NCBI GenBank assembly: GCA_001045525.1
Contig: LDWW01000001.1
Location: 1-64,000 of the forward strand
Direction of reading: 5' to 3'
Length of the DNA stretch: 64,000 nucleotides
From: Chitinispirillum alkaliphilum
GTDB lineage: Bacteria; Fibrobacterota; Chitinivibrionia; Chitinivibrionales; Chitinispirillaceae
In this document: piece by piece, positions 1-7,946 of the stretch
Position numbering within the stretch: position 1 is the first letter of the stretch
Layout: the number at the start of each line of letters is the position of its first letter
Translations under genes and position numbers: made by a program
Notes under the pieces: generated by a model
Databases searched by the model: none
Told to the model about the DNA's origin: nothing
What the model saw: only the letters and a program-made list of their open reading frames with translations

Positions 1-736
1 GTACAGCACGGGGGCACGCTTTAGGTAAGCGATATTGTAGCCCTTTAGAGTGAAAGATCATATGTAAAACCTTAGCTAATGTTAAGTGTGTAGTTTAAAA
101 CACAAAAGAAGGGTTTTGCCAAAACATACCGCCCGGGTAAACCGCGCAAGGGGGGACGGAAGGTGGCGCTTTCTTAAGTGTCAGTGCCCTCCCAGAAGCG
201 GAGTCTTCGAAGCGCTATAAACGTGGCACCGAGGAGGAATCCCGATTTCAATCGGGAAGCCTGTAGGAGAACCGGTGCCGTCTTCGACATGCGCCCAAAT
301 CATTTTAACTCTTCCTCTTACTCTATACAAAACAGAAAATCAATCAGAATTATTTGGATGGGAAAAGCCTTTCCCTCGCTGCAGCTCCCTCTTCGGAGGA
401 CCTCATCGGGATATTCCGCTACCCTTTCAATGCGGTCGTACATCACGGGGGCAAATTGAAACAATGTGGCGATTCCTCTAATGACTGGTGAATTTTGTTG
501 TAAAGGGGCCTTAGGAACGGTCGGGGCAGAAATCAGGAAAAAGAGAGGAACGTTAAGTGTTTGATACAGATAACTGGTGTCTGCGTCCACAAACATCCAA
601 AGTTAAATCCTGCTGACAAACAAGGCTCCCCAGGTTGTATCTTTTAGCATTGGGAATAAAAAGCAGGTACTTTGTATGTGTGTTATGCTGGTGTGAGACA
701 GAATATTATTCCAATAAGGATAGGGAGATAAACCAT
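1..736. other. Leader region without a protein gene
   Basis: No reading frame here looks like a real protein: the frames are short, overlap one another on both strands and lack ribosome binding sites. The left part, 115-282, is an element that recurs at 59883-60041 and is listed separately. The part from about 300 to 700 shows no recognisable gene, tRNA or terminator. The ribosome binding site of the next gene lies just before 737. Confidence 0.6.
115..282 (-). ncRNA. HEARO / IscB omega-RNA-like element, copy A
   Basis: Read on the minus strand, this stretch shares ordered conserved blocks with 59883-60041. The block at 259-282 matches 59883-59906 at 21 of 24 bases, and the block at 157-180 matches the region ending at 60003 at 19 of 24, with every difference a transition. 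Further matches are CGAAGAC (203-209) and a GTTTAC-type block (137-143). A stem GGCACCG/CGGTGCC encloses an inner ATTCCCGATT hairpin, which argues for a folded RNA. The order ACAGGCT, CACCT, GTTTAC recalls from memory the HEARO RNA that accompanies IscB nucleases. No IscB reading frame is visible in the 110 bases left of it, where one would start. Strand and identity are inferred. Confidence 0.45.
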
Positions 737-2242
737 ATGCAAAATAAACAGATAATAATCATAGGTGGCGGCATTGCCGGCTTATCTGCGGGATCATATT
801 TAGCTCGCAACGGGTATCAAACCCTGATTTTTGAGAAACACTCCGTACCGGGGGGCCTTTGTACCGCATGGAAACGCAAAGGGTATACCATTGACTACTG
901 TATTCATTGGCTGCTTGGAACTAAGAAGGGTACCGGTTTTGACAAAATCTGGGATGAGCTTGGAGCGTTTGTACATGATGATGGAAGCAGAAGTGCAATT
1001 TGTAACTTTGAAGATTTCACCAGAATCGATTTGCCCAACGGAGATACCCTGACTCTTTACAGCGATGCAGACAAACTTGAAAAAGAGATGCTTCGGGTTG
1101 CTCCTGAAGATAAAGTGCGAATCGTCTCGCTTTGTCGGGATATTCGCAGAATGTCAAAGGTGAAGTTTCCTGTAGACTCCCGTGCCTTAGAGAAGGTGAA
1201 ATGGATGGGCTATCTGCTTGCAAATATTGGTTCATTTTCCTCAATGATAAAACATATGCGCACACCTCTTTCAACCTTCATCTCAGGTTTTAAAAATCCT
1301 TATATGCGTCAAGCATTGGGGGCAGGAGTCCCGCAGGACTGGAGTACAGCAGCTCTGCTGTTCGGGTTGGCTGTTCAGCACACCAGGGGAGCTGGTTACC
1401 CTGTGGGAGGATCACTTCGGTTTGCAAAAAACATGGAACGTAACTACCTTAATTTTGGGGGACAGATTCGTTACAATGCTCCTGTTGCATCTATCATTGT
1501 GGAGCAGAATAAGGCTGTTGGAGTCCGACTTGAAAATGGTGAGGAAATCCGGGGTGAGTATGTGGTTTCTGCTGCAGACGGCCATGAAACACTCTTTGAA
1601 ATGCTTGGGGGGCGCTTTTTGTCTGAGAAGCTTAAACACGCCTACAGTTCTTTTCCCCTCTTTCCCTCCTCTGTTTTCCTTGGTTTTGGAGTAGCCAAAG
1701 ATTTTTCTGAATTTCCACATTCTATCAATATTGCAACCGATAATTATTCTCTCCCAGACGGTACAAAACCACCTTTCATTTCTTTGACAATATACAATTT
1801 TGATCCAACACTGGCCCCTGAGGGAAAAACCGTAATCACTGCTCTTATCAATACCTGGAACGATCTGTATTGGAGAGAGCTGGCTCAGTCTGACAGGAAA
1901 AAATATGAGCAGGTTAAAAAAGAGATTGAGGAGCGTGTTTTAGATATTATAGAAAAGAAGCTTGGCAGCATTCGCGAATTTATTGAGGTAAGTGATGTCT
2001 CAACTCCCCACACTGTTCACCGGTACACTGGTAACTGGCGTGGAAGCTATGAGGGCTTTGGTATCACACCTGAGACGTTTTCTGCCAAATTGCCAAAGAC
2101 TCTTCCCGGCTTAAGCAATTTCTTTATGATAGGACAGTGGACAACTCCGGGAGGAGGCTTGCCTCCCGCTGCAAAGGATGGGCGTGATCTGGCGCAAAAA
2201 ATATGTAAACTGGATAAGAAAAAATTCAGAGAAACAGTATGA
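737..2242 (+). CDS. Phytoene desaturase / carotenoid isomerase-like FAD oxidoreductase
   Basis: This 501-residue protein begins with a dinucleotide-binding signature (IIGGGIAGLSAGSYLARNGY, then E of FEK) and carries the family C-terminal FAD motif (FMIGQWTTPGGGLPPAAKDG). These place it in the CrtI/carotenoid-isomerase/RetSat-like NAD(P)-binding group, which desaturates, isomerises or saturates polyene lipids. ATG 737 is preferred over an upstream in-frame start because the glycine-rich motif follows directly and a GGGAGAT ribosome binding site precedes it. No crtB, crtE or other carotenoid gene is nearby, so the substrate is open. It converges on the hydrolase gene 18 bases downstream. Confidence 0.85.
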   Translation: MQNKQIIIIGGGIAGLSAGSYLARNGYQTLIFEKHSVPGGLCTAWKRKGYTIDYCIHWLLGTKKGTGFDKIWDELGAFVHDDGSRSAICNFEDFTRIDLPNGDTLTLYSDADKLEKEMLRVAPEDKVRIVSLCRDIRRMSKVKFPVDSRALEKVKWMGYLLANIGSFSSMIKHMRTPLSTFISGFKNPYMRQALGAGVPQDWSTAALLFGLAVQHTRGAGYPVGGSLRFAKNMERNYLNFGGQIRYNAPVASIIVEQNKAVGVRLENGEEIRGEYVVSAADGHETLFEMLGGRFLSEKLKHAYSSFPLFPSSVFLGFGVAKDFSEFPHSINIATDNYSLPDGTKPPFISLTIYNFDPTLAPEGKTVITALINTWNDLYWRELAQSDRKKYEQVKKEIEERVLDIIEKKLGSIREFIEVSDVSTPHTVHRYTGNWRGSYEGFGITPETFSAKLPKTLPGLSNFFMIGQWTTPGGGLPPAAKDGRDLAQKICKLDKKKFRETV

Positions 2243-2260
2243 GATCCGGCCAGTTCCCTC

Positions 2261-3721
2261 TTATCGGCGGGAAAAAAAGTTCATAAGAATTTTTTTGATA
2301 TCTTGATTGTTTGTCAAAGAGAGCGTTTTCATGCCAGAATTACTAAAAAAATAGGTAGAAAAAAGTGTATCAAATCCGGTGCGCTGTGCAGGTTCAGAGA
2401 CAAAATTGGGGAAGTGATAGCCCTCATCGGTAATCTGGATCTCTACTGGTGAAAGATTGATGTAGGTATAAATACCATAGTTATGGACAGAGCCTGACCA
2501 GGGATTTGCAGATCCCTTATAGAGATAAAACCATGAGGGAAGTTGGGCTTCTTCAAAAACAGCAAGGACGCTTTTTAACCATAACTGTGCATCAAAGCGG
2601 GGCTGCTGATGATTGACACCAAATTCATCAACAATCACCGGAACACCATGTTTTTTTCCAAAATCGATGCGGGGAGCGATAAACTCTCTCATGGCAGATT
2701 TGAAAAATTCACCAGAATAACCATCCTTACCTCTGGGCCTTGCTCCTTCACTGCAGAAGTCGTAGGGTACATAGGCAGAGAACGCGTAGACGATATTCGG
2801 ATCATCTATTTTATAGAAAAACTCAACTCCATCTCTTCTGAAATCAGAAGAGGCGCTCCAGATAATTCCCTGTTCTCCTGTATCTGTTACCATTCTTTTA
2901 AGAGTCGGTGACCAATACCTCTCACCGGGATTTGCTTCCCTGCTAAAAGCGGTGTGAACAATGATAATTCGATGAGGATCAAGAGCGCGAATAGCTGCAA
3001 CAAGCTCCTTTGTACGCTTTACAAAAACGTCGTATCCGCCTTCTGCAGCAGAAGGAACACGCGGCTCCACATAGATTTGATAGCCTGCGATTCCGGAAAT
3101 CCCTTTCAGTTCATTGGCAACATAGATCCACCAATCACGATGTTTAAAGAATAGTGTAGAGTCTTCAAATATCGTCTTAACCCGCTTATCACCATGTTTT
3201 TTATCTTCGTAATGCGCCACGGAGAGATTTAAGCCCGGTCCGAAATGAAGTACCGGAACAACATAGATTCCCATACTGTTAAATCTCTCTATATGACTCT
3301 TGAATTGTTCCATGTTCTTTTCTCTGAGCGGATTATCCTTTTCAAATACACTGTAGGAAAGCTCATAGCGAACAAGGAAAGGGGAGAGATGCTCAATATT
3401 CTTAAAGTCAATCTCCTGAAGGCTATAGGATGGAAATTTTTTCTGTGGCAAAAAAGGGTGTTCACCCAATTCGTTAAGACTGTCGGAGACCGGGTATTGC
3501 CAATATCCCCACGATTCGTTTGTTATGTGTAATCCGGTGAACGCGACCCGCTTTCCAGTTTGATCAACTATGCTGTCCCCACTCACCGAGAGACGGGGCA
3601 GAGGTTCTGCAAAACCTGAAACACCGAGTGCTGCAAACAAAGCAAGAGTTAGTATCCCATGCCTTATTAGAATTTTTATTACGTGGTGATTATCCATAAG
3701 TAGACTTGTCCTCAATTTCAT
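2261..3721 (-). CDS. Secreted GH5-like glycoside hydrolase
   Basis: The product of up to 486 residues starts with a signal peptide (hydrophobic stretch about residues 18-37, cleavage after GFA). The body reads as a (beta/alpha)8 hydrolase: an N-terminal VDQTGKRVAFTGLH segment typical of GH5, a candidate acid/base Glu219 in IYVEPR, a VYAFSAYVPY barrel strand, and a candidate nucleophile Glu366 in VIVDEFGVN. The usual Asn before the acid/base Glu (NEP) is Val here, which is odd for clan GH-A. The substrate cannot be read from sequence; a beta-glucan or mannan would be usual. ATG at 3697 is an alternative start with GAGG upstream. Confidence 0.7.
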   Translation of the reverse strand: MKLRTSLLMDNHHVIKILIRHGILTLALFAALGVSGFAEPLPRLSVSGDSIVDQTGKRVAFTGLHITNESWGYWQYPVSDSLNELGEHPFLPQKKFPSYSLQEIDFKNIEHLSPFLVRYELSYSVFEKDNPLREKNMEQFKSHIERFNSMGIYVVPVLHFGPGLNLSVAHYEDKKHGDKRVKTIFEDSTLFFKHRDWWIYVANELKGISGIAGYQIYVEPRVPSAAEGGYDVFVKRTKELVAAIRALDPHRIIIVHTAFSREANPGERYWSPTLKRMVTDTGEQGIIWSASSDFRRDGVEFFYKIDDPNIVYAFSAYVPYDFCSEGARPRGKDGYSGEFFKSAMREFIAPRIDFGKKHGVPVIVDEFGVNHQQPRFDAQLWLKSVLAVFEEAQLPSWFYLYKGSANPWSGSVHNYGIYTYINLSPVEIQITDEGYHFPNFVSEPAQRTGFDTLFSTYFFSNSGMKTLSLTNNQDIKKILMNFFSRR

Positions 3722-3969
3722 GTAGCCTTAACTACGGTTTGTTTGGGCCAAATTAACGTTAAAACAGAGTGGCAGAGATTGCAGAAAATTCTAATTTTGA
3801 CCCGTTCTCTTTGTTCAGTGAAAGGTTATCATTGCTCTTTGATTCAATATACCTGTTCTAAACTCCAACAATCAAGAGTAGCCTCAATGAGGTAAAAGCA
3901 CAGCAGATCATTAGCGTAACCCGGAGGAAAGACTGTCCAGGCTTTGGATGTCTCCCTCCTCGTTTATCA

Positions 3970-6402
3970 TCACTTTTCAGATTTGCTATGCCTCTTAATA
4001 TTTCTCCTGTAGCCCGATTTCGCCTTTTGGGCCAGTAACAACAGTGCGGTTAGTGGTCCAAGGAGTGCTGCCATCGCGCCCAGGCCAATATTGCCGGAAA
4101 GCTGAAACCCGAAATTGTCATCGAAAGGGTTGTCGTTAACCAGATAGGTCCAGGTGGCACCAGCTGATTTTTTATGGAATGGTATTCCTTTCTCCTTATT
4201 CTCAGATACCAGTTTCAGAACCTCCTGGGCAGTTGCGGTATCGACACTTTGAAGCATAGCATGAAACATCTCCAAGGTAAGTTTTCTGAATTCAAAAAGC
4301 GGGTCTTGAGATCCATACCGCCTTAGATGGATAAAATCCTGAATATCTCTGATCTCTTCAAGAAAAACAGACCATGCCTTGTCGAGATGATACAGATACA
4401 GTTCTCGTATTGGTTTATCGCATTTGTCGCTTAGCCAGGTGCTAAAATTATCATTTCCCCTAAACAGCTCATGGTCTCTGCACATTTTTAGGGCATACGG
4501 GGTATTAAGTACCTCGTCTCTATGTTTTTTGATAATGTTTCGCTGCTGTTCGAGGAGTACAGAATACTTGTACAGTGTAAGCTTTATTTCAAGGTTCTGA
4601 CCCTCAATGATTCGTTGTACCCTGTCAATTTCTTCCCATAATTCTCTACAGGAGTTCATTTCTTCTTCAGAGTCGGGAATCCCAAAAGGTAGCAGCTCAT
4701 CAAGTTTGTATTTGACAAAAAGTTCATCTTCCAGGCTGATGAAAAATTTGGAACACCCATGATCCCCCTGCCTTCCAGCTCTTCCCCGAAGCTGCTTATC
4801 TATTCTGCTGCTTTCGTGGCGGTTTGTTCCTATCACCAGAAGCCCTCCCAGAGCCGCCACCTCATCTCGCTCCCGGTTATCAGAACCGCCCAGCCGTATA
4901 TCGGTTCCTCTTCCTGCCATATTGGTAGATATGGTAACAGCTCCTCTCCGTCCTGCCTGTGAGATAATTGAAGCCTCTCTGGAGTCATCTCTGGCATTCA
5001 GTACTTCACAAACAATTCCCCGTTTTCTTAATTCAGTTGCAAACTCCTCAGATTCAGTAATGGAGCTGGTCCCCACAAGAACCGGTCTCCCAGTGGAATG
5101 TACATCTGAAATCTCTTTGAGAAGAGCTGCGTTCTTCTCTTGCTTTGTTCTATACAGCGTATCGGGTTGGTCCAGTCGAATACAGGGTCGATGGGGTGGA
5201 ATAACTACAATGTGGAGCCCGAAAACGAGACGTAACTCCTCCTGAGCCTGTTCAGCTGTAGCAGTCATACCGCTTTTAGCCGGGTGCAGATTTATAAAAT
5301 GTTGCAGTGTGATGGAATTAAGGATGACTCCTCCCGGCATGACTGTGCACCCCTCCTTGGCTTCTACTGCAGCCTGCAGACCGTCAGGCCAACGCCTTCG
5401 ATCGGCAGTCCTTCCCGTGAACTCATCAACCAACACTACTCTGTCACTCTTTACTATATAATCTCTGTCGCGTTGGAGCAGGTGTTGAGCATGCAGCGCA
5501 TGGTAGATTCTCGAAAGGAGTCTGCTGTTACAATTCTCGTACAGATTATCGAAGCCAAAGTGTTTCTCTATCTGCTCTGTACCTTTTTCTGTCAAGGTGC
5601 AATTGCGGCTATACTGGTCAAAATCAAAATCCACTCCCGCTTGTAACTTCTTTACCGCATCGGCGGCTTCAACACACCCCTGTGCCTGCTCTTGAGCATC
5701 ACCAGCAATTACAAGCGGTGTTCGCGCTTCATCAATGAGAATAGAATCAGCTTCATCCACGATGGCAAAAGGAAAACCTCTTCGCACACAATCTTCAGGA
5801 GTGTACACCAGTCCATCTCTCAGGAAGTCAAAACCCGATTCACGAGCTGTTAAATAGGTGATATCTTTATTATAAGCCGACCTGCGCTCTTCGCAACTCA
5901 TCCCCTGATTGATATATCCTACTTTTTTCCCCAGAAAATCAAAAACAGGTCCCATCCACAGAGCGTCTCTGCGTGCCAGATAATCGTTGAAGGTAAAAAT
6001 ATGCACACCATTTTTGGCCAGAGACTGAAAATAGGCAGCGAATACAGCTGTTAACGTCTTACCCTCACCAGTCTGCATCTGGGCGATTTTTCCCTCATTT
6101 AGAACCAGTCCTCCCACAATCTGTTCATCAAAGGGTACAATTCCCAGAACCCTCCTGATTGTTTCTTTCACCAAAGCAAAGGCCCTGATCTCCATAGATT
6201 CTTTAGTCTCCTGCCCGGAAAATTTACTGGTTAAATCCTGAGACATACTTTTAAGATCTCTGTCGCTTAGGGCTGATAGTTTTTCAGACTCACTGTTTAT
6301 CTGCTTTACTTTTCTTATATAATCAGAAATTGTATGAGTTACAGTATTTCCGTTTAGACGATTTACCAATCTATTTACATGTTTAACAATACGTGATTTC
6401 AT
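3970..6402 (-). CDS. SecA-like preprotein translocase ATPase (SecA2-type paralogue)
   Basis: This 810-residue protein keeps the SecA motor: Walker A MQTGEGKT (109-116), FNDYLARRDA, DEAD box (216-219) followed by SILIDEARTPL, GMTATA, NMAGRGTDI and QLRGRAGRQGD. SecA drives unfolded proteins through SecYEG. Several motifs deviate from the housekeeping form (GMTATA for GMTGTA). The C-terminus lacks the Cys-rich zinc tail and instead has a 20-residue hydrophobic segment (about 772-791) followed by a Lys/Arg-rich end, suggesting a membrane-anchored accessory SecA. Start 6402 is set by a strong AGGAGT 4 bases upstream; a longer in-frame ORF has no such site. A small secreted protein gene lies directly upstream on the same strand. 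Confidence 0.88.
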   Translation of the reverse strand: MKSRIVKHVNRLVNRLNGNTVTHTISDYIRKVKQINSESEKLSALSDRDLKSMSQDLTSKFSGQETKESMEIRAFALVKETIRRVLGIVPFDEQIVGGLVLNEGKIAQMQTGEGKTLTAVFAAYFQSLAKNGVHIFTFNDYLARRDALWMGPVFDFLGKKVGYINQGMSCEERRSAYNKDITYLTARESGFDFLRDGLVYTPEDCVRRGFPFAIVDEADSILIDEARTPLVIAGDAQEQAQGCVEAADAVKKLQAGVDFDFDQYSRNCTLTEKGTEQIEKHFGFDNLYENCNSRLLSRIYHALHAQHLLQRDRDYIVKSDRVVLVDEFTGRTADRRRWPDGLQAAVEAKEGCTVMPGGVILNSITLQHFINLHPAKSGMTATAEQAQEELRLVFGLHIVVIPPHRPCIRLDQPDTLYRTKQEKNAALLKEISDVHSTGRPVLVGTSSITESEEFATELRKRGIVCEVLNARDDSREASIISQAGRRGAVTISTNMAGRGTDIRLGGSDNRERDEVAALGGLLVIGTNRHESSRIDKQLRGRAGRQGDHGCSKFFISLEDELFVKYKLDELLPFGIPDSEEEMNSCRELWEEIDRVQRIIEGQNLEIKLTLYKYSVLLEQQRNIIKKHRDEVLNTPYALKMCRDHELFRGNDNFSTWLSDKCDKPIRELYLYHLDKAWSVFLEEIRDIQDFIHLRRYGSQDPLFEFRKLTLEMFHAMLQSVDTATAQEVLKLVSENKEKGIPFHKKSAGATWTYLVNDNPFDDNFGFQLSGNIGLGAMAALLGPLTALLLLAQKAKSGYRRNIKRHSKSEK

Positions 6403-6521
6403 AGTCACTCCTTTATGAGCACTTAATAGCAAAGTTGAAGCAACCGTAACGTGCATACCGTTACACTTTGCCATTAAATTGTTAGTGTAAAATTTTGACA
6501 ATTACAATTGCTGGAATCGTT

Positions 6522-6890
6522 TTATCCTGCAAAACTGTCATCATCGGAGTGACTTTGAGGCCTCTTTTGAGGAAGGGAAAGAGATGAGTTACGATGGAAA
6601 ATTCTATGATTCTTGAGTACCAGAATAAAAAGTTGATCCTTTGAAACAGATAATTGCTTCTGTAATTTGTTATAGCTTTCAGTGGGATGAGGTACCTGAT
6701 GAATATCTCCGGATGTGAAGTTCAGGCGGTAATCGGGGGAGTGTGACAGAACAAGGGTAACCGCTGTATGTGGAATAAAAAATTGAGTCGTTTCTGAATA
6801 GAAACTCATTGAAGAAATACTCAGAAATAGGCAGACTGCGGCGTCTTGGATTGCTCTTCTAAGCTTTTGGGGTTGAAGGTACATTTTCAT
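6522..6890 (-). CDS. Hypothetical small secreted or membrane-anchored protein
   Basis: A short frame of about 122 residues lies 119 bases upstream of the secA-like gene on the same strand. From the proposed start it has a basic N-terminus and a hydrophobic stretch ending near MSFYS that looks like a signal peptide, followed by a Ser-, His- and Lys-rich body. I recognise no family. Ribosome binding sites are weak: ATG 6884 has AGAG at a normal distance, and a longer form could start at 6950. Co-orientation with the SecA paralogue makes a substrate or partner role possible, but that is a guess; it could also be a chance frame. Confidence 0.35.
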   Translation of the reverse strand: MKMYLQPQKLRRAIQDAAVCLFLSISSMSFYSETTQFFIPHTAVTLVLSHSPDYRLNFTSGDIHQVPHPTESYNKLQKQLSVSKDQLFILVLKNHRIFHRNSSLSLPQKRPQSHSDDDSFAG

Positions 6891-7176
6891 ACTCTTTTCT
6901 GATATCAGAACTGTGTAATAGGATTTGGTTATATGCAATTTTGAGACCATTTCCTAAATGAACTCTGGAGGGCTTTTTAACCGTGCTTGTTGTTTCATAA
7001 CAGATCGGATTGTTTCATTATGGTACTTTAATATCAATAAAAATTATCTGTTTGAAACGCCAACTTATATGGTAAATCGGAATTCATGGGGATTTACCAT
7101 AGTCAAACTGTTCATTACGGTATAACAATTGCTCCCTTGGCTTTGTAAAAACCGATTGAATACAGCTCCGGGCGCT

Positions 7177-7887
7177 ATGTCTAAGGTAAGCAGAAACAAA
7201 ACCGATGATGTCTCAAGTAGAGACATCCACCTCCAGCGCTACGAAAACAGATTTGAGACGCCGGTAAGAATTCTTGGGCTTATCTGGCTGTTGCTGGTGC
7301 TCTATGAACTGATTATCGGAATCCATCCTCTCGTTACTGCCGCTATCTATGTTATCTGGGCTGTTTTCGTTGCCGATTTTCTAATCCGGATTAGGTTGAG
7401 TCCCCACAGAGTTGTTTTTCTTAAAAAAAATGTATTGACTGTTTTCTCCCTTATGGTTCCAGCTCTGCGCTTTCTCTATTTTCTGAGAGTATTAAGAGCT
7501 TTCAGGCTCTTACGGGGAATGCGTCTGGTAAATGTAGTCGGAACCCTCAATCGCAGTAAACGTACTTTAAGAACTTTTCTGGGGACACATCACTCTGGCT
7601 ATGTGATTGTACTCACTTTGCTTGTGACACTCCTGGGTTCAGCAGGAATGTATGCCTTTGAAGGTGGAAAACAGGAAAATGGTGGTATAGAAACATACTG
7701 GGATGCGCTCTACTTTACCTCAATGATAATGGTAACAATCGGTCCTCAAGCCTGGCCTGTAACAGCTGAAGGGAGATTTCTAAGCGTGCTGCTTGCTCTT
7801 TATGCATTTGCGGTGTTTGGGTATATAACGGCAGTACTGGCCACCTTTTTTATAGGGCAGGACAGAAAAAGAGTGGAAGTGAAATGA
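7177..7887 (+). CDS. Voltage-sensor-type ion channel subunit
   Basis: The 236-residue protein has the layout of a six-helix voltage-gated-like channel. Four hydrophobic helices are followed by an S4-like segment with Arg at 98, 104, 107, 110, 113 and 116, one every third residue. Then come a fifth helix, a pore loop with WDALYFTSMIMVTIGPQAW, and a last helix (FLSVLLALYAFAVFGYITAVL). The position of the potassium filter TVGYGD reads TIGPQA (187-192), so the Tyr-Gly-Asp part is missing and K+ selectivity is doubtful. Start 7177 skips a poorly supported TTG at 7129; the ribosome binding site is weak either way. Confidence 0.8.
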   Translation: MSKVSRNKTDDVSSRDIHLQRYENRFETPVRILGLIWLLLVLYELIIGIHPLVTAAIYVIWAVFVADFLIRIRLSPHRVVFLKKNVLTVFSLMVPALRFLYFLRVLRAFRLLRGMRLVNVVGTLNRSKRTLRTFLGTHHSGYVIVLTLLVTLLGSAGMYAFEGGKQENGGIETYWDALYFTSMIMVTIGPQAWPVTAEGRFLSVLLALYAFAVFGYITAVLATFFIGQDRKRVEVK

Positions 7888-7946
7888 GTCTCTGATTTAG
7901 ATTTTTTGTCAACATGATTCATCTTCCGGCTTATTCTGAAAGCATA

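Noticed and set aside
115-282. Cobalamin riboswitch or T-box reading of copy A on the plus strand
   Set aside because: The AAGCC and ACCGGTGCC parts loosely recall a B12 box, but the core GCCACTG box is missing, and no T-box GGTGGNACCGCG motif is present.
318-596. Minus-strand frame of 92 codons left of the first gene
   Set aside because: No ribosome binding site or recognisable family, and it overlaps two plus-strand frames of equal quality.
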